The position numbers and the translations under genes are program-made. From contig QNUV01000099.1 in the NCBI GenBank assembly GCA_003339645.1, forward strand, positions 620,001 to 684,000: 64,000 nucleotides of DNA, given 5' to 3'. The stretch is from Microbacterium arborescens. GTDB lineage: Bacteria; Actinomycetota; Actinomycetes; Actinomycetales; Microbacteriaceae. Every line of letters begins with the position of its first letter. Positions within the stretch are counted from its first letter, which is position 1. The notes under the pieces are model-generated. The model was not told where the DNA came from. It made no database searches and saw nothing but the letters and a program-made list of their open reading frames with translations. Positions 41,171-51,044 of the stretch are shown here, piece by piece.

Positions 41171-41590
41171 GTGGAGTACGAGATCGATGATTCCCCCGCC
41201 CGCATCCAGCGCGACGTCGTCTGGCGCTGGCTCTCGTCCGAGGCCTATTGGGGCCGCTGGCGCGAACGCGCCGTGATCGAGGCACAGCTCGATACGGCCT
41301 GGCGTCTCGTCGGGGCCTACCGCGCCGACACCGGCGAACAGATCGGCTTCGCCCGTGCCGTTTCGGACGGCGCGAGCTTCGCCTACCTCGCCGACGTATT
41401 CGTCGTCGCCGAGCACCAGGGCGCCGGCGTCGCGCACCGGATCCTCCGGCGCATGATCGATGAAGGCCCCGGCCACGACTTCCGCTGGACGCTCTTCACG
41501 CGCGACGCGCACACCCTCTACGCCGAGTTCGGTTTCGAGACGCCCGACGAGACCGCGATGGTCCGCCGTGCGTCCCCCGCCAAGCGCTGA
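41171..41590 (+). CDS. GNAT-family N-acetyltransferase
   Basis: 139 residues. GNAT core with LADVFVVAEHQGAGVAHRIL: the acetyl-CoA pyrophosphate loop reads Q-G-A-G-V-A as in the Q/RxxGxG/A motif. DFRWTLFTRDAHTLYAEFGF is the final strand-helix with the catalytic-type Tyr. The substrate is unknown; similar small enzymes act on amino groups of metabolites. GTG at 41171 chosen since its family start VEYEIDDSPARIQRDVVW fits and CACAAT lies 6 bp upstream; an earlier frame start at 41117 overlaps the promoter region. Confidence 0.85.
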   Translation: MEYEIDDSPARIQRDVVWRWLSSEAYWGRWRERAVIEAQLDTAWRLVGAYRADTGEQIGFARAVSDGASFAYLADVFVVAEHQGAGVAHRILRRMIDEGPGHDFRWTLFTRDAHTLYAEFGFETPDETAMVRRASPAKR

Positions 41591-41620
41591 GCCCGCTCCC
41601 CGCAGCACCGCCAAGCGCCT

Positions 41621-41675
41621 CACCTGGCGGTTCGCGCCCCCATAACTCGCGCCTAGGGGCATGAACTGCCAGGTG
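41621..41675. repeat. Long extragenic inverted repeat B (20-bp arms)
   Basis: Arms 41621-41640 and 41656-41675 pair at 17 of 20 positions (outer CACCTGGC / GCCAGGTG) around a 15-nt loop. It sits between the convergent GNAT and der genes, so it may be a two-way terminator. Its design (about 20-bp imperfect arms, 15-nt loop) is like that of element A. Confidence 0.65.
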
Positions 41676-41691
41676 AACGGCAGTCAGACGG

Positions 41692-43218
41692 TCAGCGCTG
41701 GCGCTTCTCGCGCACCCGCATGTTCGTCACGATCGGCGTGCCCTCGAAGCCGAAGATCTCGCGCAGCCGTCGCTGGATGAACCGGCGGTAGCCCGGGTCG
41801 AGGAAACCGGTCGTGAACAGCACGAATGTCGGCGGACGCGTCGACGCCTGGGTGCCGAACAGGATGCGGGGCTGCTTGCCGCCGCGCAGCGGGTGCGGGT
41901 GCTCCGCGACGAGCTCGGCGAGGAAGGCGTTGAACTTGCCGGTCGGGATGCGCTGATCCCACGACTGCAGCGCGGTCTCGAGGGCCGGCACCAGCTTGTC
42001 GAGGTGACGACCGGTGCGGGCCGAGAGGTTCACCCGCGGCGCCCACGTGACGTGCGCGAGGTCCTGCTCGATCTCGCGCTCGAGGTAGCGGCGACGATCG
42101 GCGTTGTCCATGTCGGCGTCGTTGAGGCGGTCCCACTTGTTGAACGCGAGCACGAGCGCGCGGCCGGACTCGAGCACGAGGTCGATGATGTTGAGGTCCT
42201 GCACGCTGATCGACTCGGTCACGTCGAGCACGACGACGGCGACCTCGGCCTTCTCGAGGGCCGCCGAGGTGCGCAGCGACGCGTAGAAGTCCGCGCCCTG
42301 CTGCAGATGCACCCGGCGACGGATGCCGGCCGTGTCGACGAGTCGCCACAGCTTGCCGCCGAGCTCGACGACCTCGTCGACCGGGTCGCGGGTCGTACCC
42401 GCGAGGTCGTTCACGACCACGCGCTCTTCACCGGCCGCCTTGTTCAGCAGCGACGACTTGCCGACGTTCGGGCGCCCCAGGATCGCGACGCGACGCGGGC
42501 CGCCCAGCTCGTTCTTCGCGACGGCCGAGACCTCGGGAAGCACCTTCATGATCTCGTCCAGAAGATCCGCGACGCCGCGCCCGTGGATGGCCGAGACCGG
42601 ATGCGGCTCACCCAGGCCCAGGTTCCACAGCGCGGCTGCCTCGGGCTCCTGGCGCGCGTCGTCGATCTTGTTGGCGATGAGGAAGACGGGCTTGTCGGTC
42701 TTGCGCAGCAGACGCACCACGGCCTCGTCGGTGGCGGTGGCCCCGACCATCGCGTCGACGACGAACAGCACGACATCCGCGAGGTCGATCGCGACCTCGG
42801 CCTGCGCGGCCACCGAGCGGTCGATGCCGCGGGCGTCGGGCTCCCACCCCCCGGTGTCGACGAGGGTGAAGCGGCGGTCCATCCACTCGGCCTTGTAGCT
42901 CACCCGGTCGCGCGTGACGCCCGGGGTGTCCTCGACGACGGCTTCGCGACGGCCCAGGATACGGTTCACCAGCGCGGACTTGCCGACGTTCGGGCGGCCC
43001 ACGATCGCGACGACCGGAAGCGCCGGCAGCACCTCCACGACCTCGCCGCCCGCTGTGAACCCGGCGAGCATCTCGGTGTCGTCGTCATCGAGCTCGTAGT
43101 CGGCGAGCGACGCGCGCAGCGCAGCGGCCCGCTGGTCGGCGAGGTGCTCGTCGAGGTTCGCGAGCTTCTCCTCGAGCTGGTCGGGACCGCCCTCGTACTC
43201 GTCGTCGGTGGTAGCCAT
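41692..43218 (-). CDS. der: Ribosome-assembly GTPase Der (EngA)
   Basis: 508 residues with two tandem G domains and a C-terminal KH-like domain. G1 boxes [14 protein letters not shown] and [15 protein letters not shown]2/G3 [13 protein letters not shown] and [13 protein letters not shown], and G4 NKID and NKWD are all present. An acidic N-terminal extension of about 65 residues ([14 protein letters not shown]) is usual in actinobacteria. It is needed for 50S subunit maturation. Its ATG overlaps the cmk stop (TGATG); last gene of the der-cmk-tyrA-rluB-scpBA-parA run. Confidence 0.97.
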   Translation of the reverse strand: MATTDDEYEGGPDQLEEKLANLDEHLADQRAAALRASLADYELDDDDTEMLAGFTAGGEVVEVLPALPVVAIVGRPNVGKSALVNRILGRREAVVEDTPGVTRDRVSYKAEWMDRRFTLVDTGGWEPDARGIDRSVAAQAEVAIDLADVVLFVVDAMVGATATDEAVVRLLRKTDKPVFLIANKIDDARQEPEAAALWNLGLGEPHPVSAIHGRGVADLLDEIMKVLPEVSAVAKNELGGPRRVAILGRPNVGKSSLLNKAAGEERVVVNDLAGTTRDPVDEVVELGGKLWRLVDTAGIRRRVHLQQGADFYASLRTSAALEKAEVAVVVLDVTESISVQDLNIIDLVLESGRALVLAFNKWDRLNDADMDNADRRRYLEREIEQDLAHVTWAPRVNLSARTGRHLDKLVPALETALQSWDQRIPTGKFNAFLAELVAEHPHPLRGGKQPRILFGTQASTRPPTFVLFTTGFLDPGYRRFIQRRLREIFGFEGTPIVTNMRVREKRQR

Positions 43219-43916
43219 CAGTTCTCTCCTGTCGCGGTGCGCACGACGTCGATGACGGCGTCCACGGTCCGATCGAAGTCCAAATCGGTCGAGTCGACCA
43301 CCACGACGCCGGGCGCGGCGGTGAGGAAGTCGACGACCTGCGAGTCCGACGCGTCACGTCGGTGGAGCGCCTCGGCGACAGCCGCGGCATCCTCTCCCGT
43401 GAGCTCGGCGCTGCGGCGCGCGGCGCGCACCTCGGGGCTGGCGGTCAGCAGGATGCGGACGGGCGCATCGGGGAAGACCACGGTGGTGATGTCGCGTCCC
43501 TCGACGATGACCCCGGCCGAACCGGATGCCGCCACGAGCGCGCGGAACAGCACGTTCACGCGCTCGCGCACCTCGGGCACGCGGGCGACGCCGCTGACGG
43601 CCGCCGAGACGCGCGGCTCGCGGATGTCGTCGGTGACGAAGACGTCGCCCACGCGGACCCAGTGGTCGTCGGGGTCGAGCGAGATCGCGTAGTCGAAGTC
43701 GTCGAGGGCGCGCACGACGGCCTGCGCGTCGGCGGTGTCGTCGCCGCGCTCGAGCACGCGCCACGCGAGCGCGCGGTAGGCGGCGCCGGTGTCGAGGAAG
43801 CCGTAGCCGAGAACACGCGCGGCCTGCTTCGAGACGCTCGACTTGCCGCTGCCGGCGGGACCGTCGATCGCGACGGTCACCGGAGACGATTCAGGCACGG
43901 GGAAGGACTCAGGCAT
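43218..43916 (-). CDS. cmk: Cytidylate kinase
   Basis: Phosphorylates CMP and dCMP. 232 residues; P-loop [31 protein letters not shown] (substrate site), [14 protein letters not shown] and RRDASDSQ lid region. ATG at 43916 chosen; it overlaps the tyrA stop by 8 bp. A frame reaching 43970 lies inside tyrA. The next gene der begins in its stop codon. Confidence 0.95.
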   Translation of the reverse strand: MPESFPVPESSPVTVAIDGPAGSGKSSVSKQAARVLGYGFLDTGAAYRALAWRVLERGDDTADAQAVVRALDDFDYAISLDPDDHWVRVGDVFVTDDIREPRVSAAVSGVARVPEVRERVNVLFRALVAASGSAGVIVEGRDITTVVFPDAPVRILLTASPEVRAARRSAELTGEDAAAVAEALHRRDASDSQVVDFLTAAPGVVVVDSTDLDFDRTVDAVIDVVRTATGEN

Positions 43917-45036
43917 GGGGAACACTCGCGATCTTCCAGCCGCGCTGCTCGAGCCCGGCGACGGCTTCATGGACGACGCTGGGGACGACGCTCAGCTCCG
44001 CCAGCCCGAACTGCGCTCCCGGGGAGTGCTCGAGGCGGAGGTCCTCGATGTTCACCCCGAGGTCGCCGAGGTCGCCGAACAGGCGCCCCAGCTGCCCCGC
44101 GGTGTCGTCGACGCGCACCACGATCTGCTCGAAGCGGCGGTTCTGCCCGTGCTTGCCGGGCAGGCGCTCGACGCCTTCGTTTCCTCGGCGGATGGTGTCG
44201 GCGAGCGCTCGTCGAGCGCCCGGGGCCGCCGGATCGCGCAGCGCGTCGGCCACGGCCCCGAGGTCCGCGGCGAGATCGTCGAGGACCGCGACCACGGGCG
44301 CGGCGTTCGCCCCGAGGATCTGCACCCACAGTTCGGGAGCGGATGCCGCGATGCGCGTCGTGTCGCGCACGCCCTGACCGGTCAGGCGCAGCGATCCCTC
44401 GGGAGCGGCGACGAAACGTCCGGCGAGGAGGCTCGCGACCAGCTGCGGAACGTGCGAGGTGAGCGCGACCGCTTCGTCGTGCTCCTGCGGGGTCATCTCG
44501 AGCGGCATCGCACCGAGGTCGAGAGCGAGTCCCTCGACGACGGCGAGATCGGAGGCGCGCGTCTCGTCGTCACGGCACACGACCCACGGCCGCCCGACGA
44601 AGATGTCGGCGCGCGCCGAGATCGCTCCGCCGCGCTCACGGCCCGCGAGCGGGTGCGAGCCGATGTAGTGAGTGAGGTCGACACCGCGCTTGCGCAGCTC
44701 GAGGTACGGTTCGAGCTTGACGCTCGCGACATCCGTCACGACCACGCCGGGATGGGCGCGCAGCTCGCGCTCGATCACATCCGCCGTGACATCCGGCGGC
44801 ACCGCGACCACGACGAGCACGGGACGATCGTCCGGGGCCGCGAGCCGGCCCGCGCCGTAGTCGACGGCGAGCCGCAGCTGAGCGGGCGAGGCGTCGTCGA
44901 GGACGACATCGACACCGAGCAGACGCAGCGCGTGGCCGATGCTCGAGCCGAGCAGGCCCGCGCCGACGATGCGCACGGTACCGGCCGTGCGCGCGGCACG
45001 GCCGGGGCGCACGGGATCGAGCGAGGAATCGGTCAC
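43909..45036 (-). CDS. tyrA: Prephenate dehydrogenase
   Basis: Oxidative decarboxylation of prephenate in tyrosine synthesis. 375 residues: NAD-binding Rossmann start [32 protein letters not shown] (substrate His and Arg), [19 protein letters not shown] in the helical domain, and a C-terminal ACT-type domain ([20 protein letters not shown], then [14 protein letters not shown]) that probably binds tyrosine for feedback. GTG start overlaps the rluB stop (GTGA). Confidence 0.94.
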   Translation of the reverse strand: MTDSSLDPVRPGRAARTAGTVRIVGAGLLGSSIGHALRLLGVDVVLDDASPAQLRLAVDYGAGRLAAPDDRPVLVVVAVPPDVTADVIERELRAHPGVVVTDVASVKLEPYLELRKRGVDLTHYIGSHPLAGRERGGAISARADIFVGRPWVVCRDDETRASDLAVVEGLALDLGAMPLEMTPQEHDEAVALTSHVPQLVASLLAGRFVAAPEGSLRLTGQGVRDTTRIAASAPELWVQILGANAAPVVAVLDDLAADLGAVADALRDPAAPGARRALADTIRRGNEGVERLPGKHGQNRRFEQIVVRVDDTAGQLGRLFGDLGDLGVNIEDLRLEHSPGAQFGLAELSVVPSVVHEAVAGLEQRGWKIASVPHA

Positions 45037-45809
45037 GGGTTCTCCGGAGAAGTCGGGTGCTCGGGGGCACCGTCGGCGCTGCGCGAGAGCGTCAGCAGCG
45101 CACCGCGTTCCACTGTAGTCAACTCCCGGGCGCGTCCCGCCGGGAGGGTTCCCAGGTGGAGCGGGCCGAACTGGCGACGCACGAGCTCGAGCACCGGATG
45201 CCCCACCTCGGCCATCATGCGGCGGACGATGCGATTGCGCCCCGAGTGCAGCGTCAGCTCGACGAGGCTCGTCTCCCCCGATGTGTCGAGCAGCCGCGCC
45301 TTGTCGGCCGCGATCGGGCCGTCCTCGAGCTCGACGCCCTTGGTCAGCCGCGCGATCGTCTGCGGCGTCACGCGCCCGCGCACCTTCGCGATGTACACCT
45401 TCGTCACCCCGAACGAGGGGTGGGCGAGCACGTGGGCGAGCTCGCCGTCGTTCGTGAGCACGAGGAGGCCGCTCGTCTCGGCATCCAGGCGGCCGACGTT
45501 GTACAGACGCTCGTCCCAGTCCTTCGTGAACCGGCGCAGGTCGGCGCGGCCCTTCTCGTCCTTCATCGAGCTGACGACGCCCGTCGGCTTGTTGAGCATC
45601 ACGTAGCGCTTCGTCGTGTCGAGCTGTACGGCGGTGCCGTCGACGTCGACGATGTCGACGGCCGGGTCGATGCGGCTGCCGAGCTCGGTCACGATCGTGC
45701 CGTTGACCCGCACGCGCCCCTCGACGATCAGCTGCTCGCAGACGCGGCGCGACGCCACCCCCGCGTTGGCGAGAACCTTCTGCAGGCGTACCCCTTCGGC
45801 ATCCGTCAT
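45033..45809 (-). CDS. rluB: 23S rRNA pseudouridine synthase RluB-type
   Basis: 258 residues. N-terminal S4 RNA-binding domain (VRLQKVLANAGVASRRVCEQ), then the catalytic domain with the nucleophile Asp in YNVGRLDAETSGLLVLTND and the conserved HSGRNRIVRRMMAEVGHPV. By homology it modifies 23S rRNA near U2605, though RluB, RluE and RluF groups are hard to separate by eye. Overlaps scpB (ATGA) and tyrA (GTGA). Confidence 0.92.
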   Translation of the reverse strand: MTDAEGVRLQKVLANAGVASRRVCEQLIVEGRVRVNGTIVTELGSRIDPAVDIVDVDGTAVQLDTTKRYVMLNKPTGVVSSMKDEKGRADLRRFTKDWDERLYNVGRLDAETSGLLVLTNDGELAHVLAHPSFGVTKVYIAKVRGRVTPQTIARLTKGVELEDGPIAADKARLLDTSGETSLVELTLHSGRNRIVRRMMAEVGHPVLELVRRQFGPLHLGTLPAGRARELTTVERGALLTLSRSADGAPEHPTSPENP

Positions 45810-46399
45810 CGCGTCGCCTCTCCTTCGAAACCGTCGGTGCCGTCGTCGAGCAACGGCGAGATGGGCGGCAGCTCGTCGAGCGAGTTGATGCCGAGGTTGA
45901 CCAGCAGCGCGTCGGTCGTGCCGTACAGGATGGCACCGGTCTCGGGGTCGTGGCCGACCTCGGTCACCAGCCCGCGCGAGAGCAGGGTGCGCACGACCGA
46001 ATCGACGTTGACGGCGCGGATCGAGGCGACCTGGCTGCGTGAGACCGGCTGCTTGTAGGCGATGACCGCCAGGGTCTCGAGGGCGGCCTGCGAAAGCCGC
46101 GAGGGTGCCTGCGTGTTGACGTAGTCGCTCACGAGGGCGTCGTGCTCCGCGCGCACGTACAGGCGCCAACCGCCGCCCACCTCGCGCAGCTCGAATCCGC
46201 GGCGCGGCCCGCCGGTCTCGCCGTCGTAGTCGGCGACCAGGCCGGCGACCGCCTGGCGCACGGCGGCGACGGGCGCGCCGACGGCGGCGGCGAGCGCGAC
46301 GAGGCTCTGCGGCTCGTCGACGACCAGCAGGATCGCCTCGAGCCGCCGCGCGACGTCCGCGATCGGGGTGGCCGTGGTCGGTGTCGGGTCATCGGTCAT
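45806..46399 (-). CDS. scpB: Segregation and condensation protein B
   Basis: 197 residues, two winged-helix domains: DVARRLEAILLVVDEPQSLV and SRLSQAALETLAVIAYKQPV, then SRSQVASIRAVNVDSVVRTL. ScpB with ScpA and Smc forms bacterial condensin. It starts 11 bp inside the scpA end and ends in an ATGA overlap with rluB. Length is normal for the family. Confidence 0.94.
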   Translation of the reverse strand: MTDDPTPTTATPIADVARRLEAILLVVDEPQSLVALAAAVGAPVAAVRQAVAGLVADYDGETGGPRRGFELREVGGGWRLYVRAEHDALVSDYVNTQAPSRLSQAALETLAVIAYKQPVSRSQVASIRAVNVDSVVRTLLSRGLVTEVGHDPETGAILYGTTDALLVNLGINSLDELPPISPLLDDGTDGFEGEATR

Positions 46400-47240
46400 A
46401 GTCGGCTCCCAGGGTGGCGAGGTTCTCCTCGGACCAGCGCTCGGCGGTCCAGCGCAGCGTCAGCTCGCCGAGCGGTTCGAGCTGCTCGAACGACAGCGCC
46501 GCGTGCCGGTAGAGCTCCAGCACGGCGAGGAAGCGGGCCACGACGATGCCGGGCTGCGCGACGCCCGCGATGAGCTCGCGGAAGTTCAGGGTACCCGCGC
46601 CCCGCAGCAGCGTGACGACGACGGCCGCCTGCTCGCGGATCGACACGAGCGGCGCGTGCAGGTGGTCGAGCCCCACGACCGGGATCTCCTTCGGCGCGAA
46701 GGCGAGCGTCGCGAGCGCGGCGAAGTCGTCGGCGGTCAGTGTCCACACGAGCTCGGGCGCGGCTGCCCGATACTTCTCGTCGAGGCGCACCGATCGGGTG
46801 TGACGACGGTCCTCGGCGACGACCCGCTCGGCGAACCATCCGGCGACCTGTTTGAAGGCGCGGTACTGCAGCAGCCGGGCGAACAGCAGGTCGCGCGCTT
46901 CGAGCAGCGCCACCGACTCGGCGTCGATGAGTTCGCCCTGCGGCAGGAGACCGGCGACCTTCATGTCGAGCAGCGTCGCGGCGACAACGAGGAACTCCGA
47001 CGCGGCGTCGAGCTCTTCGGGCTCGAGCCCGCGCAGGTAGCCGATGAACTCGTCGGTGACTCTGCTGAGCGACACCTCGGTGATGTCGAGCTCGTGCTTG
47101 CCGATGAGGTTCAGCAACAGGTCGAAGGGGCCGTCGAAGTTCGTCAGCGAGACCCGGAATCCCGGCTCGGCGGCATCGCCGCCCGCGTCGGGCTCGGCCG
47201 GCCCGGGCGCATCGACGATCCCGTCAGGCGACGGCGCCAC
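46389..47240 (-). CDS. scpA: Segregation and condensation protein A
   Basis: Kleisin subunit of the Smc-ScpAB condensin, 283 residues. FRVSLTNFDGPFDLLLNLIG is the conserved N-terminal Smc-neck-binding helix region; EFLVVAATLLDMKVAGLLP and the C-terminal winged helix (VVARFLAVLELYRHAALSFE) that binds the Smc head follow. The first ~28 residues are Pro/Ala-rich. GTG start, overlapping the parA end by 17 bp. Confidence 0.94.
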   Translation of the reverse strand: MAPSPDGIVDAPGPAEPDAGGDAAEPGFRVSLTNFDGPFDLLLNLIGKHELDITEVSLSRVTDEFIGYLRGLEPEELDAASEFLVVAATLLDMKVAGLLPQGELIDAESVALLEARDLLFARLLQYRAFKQVAGWFAERVVAEDRRHTRSVRLDEKYRAAAPELVWTLTADDFAALATLAFAPKEIPVVGLDHLHAPLVSIREQAAVVVTLLRGAGTLNFRELIAGVAQPGIVVARFLAVLELYRHAALSFEQLEPLGELTLRWTAERWSEENLATLGADYDR

Positions 47241-48108
47241 GGGCGACGAGCTCCCGCGCGAGACGCAGGTAGGCCTGCGCGGCCTGATGCTCCGGCGCGA
47301 ACGTGATGATCGGAACGCCCGCGACCGACGCGTCGGGGAACTTCACGGTGCGCCCGATGACCGTCTCGAGCACGTCGTCGCCGAAGGCCTCGACGACGCG
47401 TTCGAGCACCTCGCGCGAGTGCAGCGTGCGCGGGTCGTACATCGTGGCCAGGACGCCGTCGAGCTCGATGGAGGGGTTCAGCCGGTCGCGCACCTTGTCG
47501 ATCGTCTCGATCAGCAGCGCGACACCGCGCAGCGCGAAGAACTCGCACTCGAGCGGGATGAGCACGCCGTGGCTCGCCGTCAGCGCGTTGACCGTGAGCA
47601 GTCCGAGCGAGGGCTGGCAGTCGATCAGGATGACGTCGTACTCGGACGAGACGCCGCGCAGCACGCGCGCGAGGATCGTCTCGCGAGCCACCTCGTTGAC
47701 GAGGTGCACCTCGGCGGCAGAGAGGTCGATGTTCGCGGGGATGACGTCGAGCCCGGGCACCGACGTCTCGACGATGACCTCGTGGGGGTCGCGCTTGGTG
47801 TCGAGCAGCAGGTCGTAGATCGTCGGCACGTCGTGCGTGGCGATGCCCAGGCCAGCCGACAGAGCGCCCTGCGGGTCGAAGTCGACGGCGAGAACCTTGC
47901 GGCCGTACTCGGCGAGGGATGCCGCCAGGTTGATGGTCGTCGTGGTCTTGCCGACGCCGCCCTTCTGGTTGCAGAGGGCGATGATGCGGGCCGGCCCGTG
48001 ACCGTCGAGCTTCGGCGGGGTCGGGAAACCTCGGTATGGCCGACCGGTGGGTCCGATCGGGGTGTCCTCCGTGGGGGCCTTCCCGGCCTTCCGCGACTTG
48101 TCCGTCAC
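47224..48108 (-). CDS. parA: ParA-family ATPase at the scpAB locus
   Basis: 294 residues. Deviant Walker A CNQKGGVGKTTTTINLAASL, Walker A' VLAVDFDPQGALSAGLG and Walker B YDVILIDCQPSLGLLTVNAL. A 35-residue basic extension precedes the fold. The matching gene in mycobacteria (Rv1708-type) is a second, ParB-less ParA; no parB or parS is visible here, so its role is probably linked to condensin or cell division rather than the classical parABS. GTG start with AGGAG 6-7 bp upstream. Confidence 0.92.
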   Translation of the reverse strand: MTDKSRKAGKAPTEDTPIGPTGRPYRGFPTPPKLDGHGPARIIALCNQKGGVGKTTTTINLAASLAEYGRKVLAVDFDPQGALSAGLGIATHDVPTIYDLLLDTKRDPHEVIVETSVPGLDVIPANIDLSAAEVHLVNEVARETILARVLRGVSSEYDVILIDCQPSLGLLTVNALTASHGVLIPLECEFFALRGVALLIETIDKVRDRLNPSIELDGVLATMYDPRTLHSREVLERVVEAFGDDVLETVIGRTVKFPDASVAGVPIITFAPEHQAAQAYLRLARELVARGAVA

Positions 48109-48166
48109 CGAGACTCCTGCTTTCCGTAGCGTGCGATCGATTCTCGCACAGGCACCCGGCGTGAGC

Positions 48167-48253
48167 CGATACGTTCGTCGGACGCGCGGGGCGGGAGCGG
48201 CCTGAATCGGCGCCCGAGGCGACACCAGCACCGCCGGTCCGACGAACGAATCG
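48167..48253. repeat. Extragenic inverted repeat C (17-bp arms, 53-nt spacer)
   Basis: Arms 48167-48183 and 48237-48253 pair at 16 of 17 positions (CGTTCGTCGGAC / GTCCGACGAACG inside). It lies between the VKOR stop and the parA start. Its core shares GTCGGAC with element A. Terminator, REP-like repeat or parA operator are all possible. Confidence 0.55.
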
Positions 48254-48269
48254 CCGCAACGCCTCCGGA

Positions 48270-48896
48270 TCACAGGCTCCCGAGCACGTCGAGCCGCAGC
48301 TGGGCGGCGACGGCGATCAGGAGGTAGTCGACGACCACGACGAGGGGCGTCCACGCCAGCAGCAGGGCCCCGACGCGCTGGGGCGCGCGGCCCCAGACAC
48401 CCTCCCGCAGGGTCCAGCCGAGAGTCGACCAGAACAGAGGGATCGCCACGAGCCACACGACCATGCACCACGGGCAGAGCGAGCCGTACTCGAACACGCT
48501 GCGGTACGCGAAGACATGGACGAGCACGAACGCCGCCGCGACGAACCCGGCGTACACCCGCCAGTACCAGGGACGCAGCCCGGCCGGCGCCGCGAGCCCG
48601 GAGACTCCCGCGTAGATCGCGCCCGGGAAGAGCACGATTCCGATGATCGAGTTGCTGAACCCGAGCAGGTTTCCGCCGGGGCTCAGCAGATTGGGACCGC
48701 AGGTGACGATCGGGCTGATGTCGCACGAGATGAGGGCTTCGGCGCCGGTCAGCTGACCGATGTACTCGTGGTAGAGCAGGAACGAGACAACCCACCCGGC
48801 GATGCCCACCACGATCCAGACGACGGCGAGCGCGGGCCCGGGGCGGATGCCGCGCTCGTTCTCCAGCGCGGAGTGGGCGGGTGCATCGGCGGGCAT
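48270..48896 (-). CDS. Vitamin K epoxide reductase family protein
   Basis: 208 residues, four to five helices. It has the loop cysteines Cys58 and Cys66 (ALISCDISPIVTCGPNL), Ser82 and the active CPWC pair (Cys141, Cys144). It reoxidises a DsbA-like partner and passes electrons to menaquinone, supporting disulfide formation in exported proteins. No thioredoxin domain is fused and no dsbA is adjacent. Leaderless box CAGGAT (48903-48908) sets the ATG. Confidence 0.9.
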   Translation of the reverse strand: MPADAPAHSALENERGIRPGPALAVVWIVVGIAGWVVSFLLYHEYIGQLTGAEALISCDISPIVTCGPNLLSPGGNLLGFSNSIIGIVLFPGAIYAGVSGLAAPAGLRPWYWRVYAGFVAAAFVLVHVFAYRSVFEYGSLCPWCMVVWLVAIPLFWSTLGWTLREGVWGRAPQRVGALLLAWTPLVVVVDYLLIAVAAQLRLDVLGSL

Positions 48897-48988
48897 GCTG
48901 CCATCCTGCGGCGCCTGCCCCGCGGCCGCGGCGGCCCCGTGCCGGGAAAAACCGGCGCGATCGGATGCCGCGGAGACCGGCCCGGGCT

Positions 48989-50065
48989 TCAGCGCCAGGT
49001 AGCCGTGAGCAGACCGGCGACGACCCCGAAGACGAGGGGCAGCAGGCAGCCGATGGCGGCGGGGCGACCGACCCCGGGCCTCGTGAACAGGTGCGCTCGC
49101 GTCTCGGCCCGTTCCGCGTCGGTGCTGCGCAGCGCCCCGCTCGCCGACGGCTCCGGTCGAGCGGCGGCGGCATCCTCGATACGCACGGCGACCGCGAGCA
49201 GGTCCTCGGTCCATCGCCAGAACGGAACGGTGTAGCGCGGCAATGTGCCCCGCGAGAGGACGTACATGCGGTGTCCGACGATCTCGAGGTCGACGTCGAC
49301 CGCCACCGCACTCAGGACGGAGCGGACGGGCGGCGTGAGCATCCGCCGGACCCGATCCGCATCGGCGGGCGCACACCAGACGCCGAAGTGCTCGTCGAAC
49401 CCGCCACCGATCTCGATCCGCTCCTGCCCGAGGGGCGGCCGCCAGGAGGGCGCGCCGGGCGCGTGTACCGCGACCAGGCCGGCCCGCGGCAGCTCGGCGG
49501 CGAGGTCCACGCGAAGGTACGTCAGCGAGTGCGGCATCCGGTAGCGGCCGATCCACGTGTCGAACGCGTAGTCCGCCGAGCGGAACGGGCGCGGGTCGCT
49601 TCCCGTCACGACCGCGGTAGCCATCCGGCGCCTGCCGAGGCCGAAGACCGTCGCGCTTTCGTCGGGGTCGTCGTCGCGGTGGCGGATGTCGAGGCGGTTC
49701 GACGCCGCGAACCCCTCGAGACGGTACATCGCAGCTTCCGCGGCCCGCCGCGAGCCGCGCATCCCGCCGAAGCGGCTCACCGCGAGCGGCAGCACCATCA
49801 CCGCCGCGATCACGACGCTCGACCATGACAGCCCCGATCCGCCGGCCGCGGATTGGACGACGATGACGAAGAGCAGCGCGAGCACGCCCACCCCGAGCAC
49901 CAGTACCGCCGAGACGAATACGGCCCGAACGGCGCTGATCAGCGAGGCGCGCCGACCGGCTGCACCGAGAAGCCCGTTCTCGCCGGGACTCGGGAGCGGC
50001 ACTGTCAGCGCCTGCGTGTCGAAGCGGAGGGCGCGGGCGCCGTCCGGGGCGTCCCCGCTGCTCAT
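48989..50065 (-). CDS. Hypothetical membrane protein
   Basis: 358 residues. Two helices (about 47-72 and 80-97) near the N-terminus, a large soluble region (about 105-330) with DYAFDTWIGRYRMPHSLTYL and GFDEHFGVWCAPADADRVRR, and a C-terminal helix (IGCLLPLVFGVVAGLL). The soluble part looks like the DUF3137-type or bacterial PH-like membrane proteins that compare or scale surface values, but I do not recognise a family with certainty. CAGGAT (50072-50077) lies 6 bp before the ATG. Confidence 0.7.
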   Translation of the reverse strand: MSSGDAPDGARALRFDTQALTVPLPSPGENGLLGAAGRRASLISAVRAVFVSAVLVLGVGVLALLFVIVVQSAAGGSGLSWSSVVIAAVMVLPLAVSRFGGMRGSRRAAEAAMYRLEGFAASNRLDIRHRDDDPDESATVFGLGRRRMATAVVTGSDPRPFRSADYAFDTWIGRYRMPHSLTYLRVDLAAELPRAGLVAVHAPGAPSWRPPLGQERIEIGGGFDEHFGVWCAPADADRVRRMLTPPVRSVLSAVAVDVDLEIVGHRMYVLSRGTLPRYTVPFWRWTEDLLAVAVRIEDAAAARPEPSASGALRSTDAERAETRAHLFTRPGVGRPAAIGCLLPLVFGVVAGLLTATWR

Positions 50066-50115
50066 GGTCCCATCCTGCCGTGCCGGAGCGCACGACGATG
50101 TTCCTCGCGTGCGGT

Positions 50116-51039
50116 TCAGCGCGCGCGAGGGTGCGAGGTGGCGTAGATCTCCCGCAGGGCGTCGACCGTGACGTGCGTGTAGATCTGGGTCGTCGCCACC
50201 GAAGCGTGCCCGAGCAGCTCCTGGACGACGCGGACGTCGGCTCCGCCCTGCAGCAGGTGCGTCGCGAAGGAGTGCCGGAGAGTGTGCGGCGACACGTGCG
50301 CCGTCAGCTCGGCGCGCTCGGCGGCCCGCTGGATGATCAGCCACGCGCTCTGCCGCGACAGCGGAGCCCCGCGCACCCCGAGGAACAGCCGGGGCGTCGC
50401 GCGTCCGCGCCGAGAGAGCTCCGGCCGGGCGCGGGCCAGATAGGCCTCGACGGCGGCGCGCGCGTACGACCCGACCGGAACGATCCGCTCCTTCGCGCCC
50501 TTGCCGCGAACGCGCAGCACGTCGCCGAGGGCGAGGTCGTCGACATCCAGCTGCACGATCTCCGACACCCGCGCCCCCGTGGCGTAGAGCAGTTCGAGCA
50601 GCGCGCGGTCACGCAGCGCCGCGAGATCGGTCGCCGCGACATCGCCCGGCGGGGGTCCTGCGGCATCGAGGAGACTCTCGACCTGATCGATCGTCAGCGC
50701 CTTCGGCAGTCGCCGCGGCGTCTTCGGCGGACGCAGCCGCTGCGTCGGGTCGGCGTCGACGATCCCCTCGCGGGCGAGGAAGCGGTGCAGACCCCGCAGC
50801 GACGACTGCAGCCGCGCCAGCGACGTGGCCGCCGGCGGCGGGACGGCGGATGCCGCTTCCTCGGCGAACCGCGTCACGATCTCCGCCGTGATCTCGGACG
50901 TGTCGCCGATCCCCTGCTGGGCGAGCCACGCGGTGTACGCGTCGAGATCCCGCCGGTAGGCCGCGACCGTGTGCGCCGACAGCCCGCGCTCGACCGAGAT
51001 GTGGCGCAGGTACGCCGCGACGGCGCGGTCGAGCCGCAC
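50116..51039 (-). CDS. xerD: Tyrosine recombinase XerD
   Basis: Resolves chromosome dimers at dif with XerC. 307 residues: SAM-like N-terminal domain ([21 protein letters not shown], in two blocks) and catalytic domain with Arg in [29 protein letters not shown] (His-x-x-Arg), [15 protein letters not shown] with the nucleophile Tyr. GTG start 5 bp after the NUDIX gene stop, in the order seen in mycobacteria (pyrG-NUDIX-xerD). Confidence 0.94.
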   Translation of the reverse strand: MRLDRAVAAYLRHISVERGLSAHTVAAYRRDLDAYTAWLAQQGIGDTSEITAEIVTRFAEEAASAVPPPAATSLARLQSSLRGLHRFLAREGIVDADPTQRLRPPKTPRRLPKALTIDQVESLLDAAGPPPGDVAATDLAALRDRALLELLYATGARVSEIVQLDVDDLALGDVLRVRGKGAKERIVPVGSYARAAVEAYLARARPELSRRGRATPRLFLGVRGAPLSRQSAWLIIQRAAERAELTAHVSPHTLRHSFATHLLQGGADVRVVQELLGHASVATTQIYTHVTVDALREIYATSHPRAR

Positions 51040-51044
51040 GTCCG

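Noticed and set aside
47224-48269. parS site or parB gene next to parA
   Set aside because: No TGTTTCACGTGAAACA-like sequence and no ParB motifs were found; repeat C has different arms and a 53-nt spacer.
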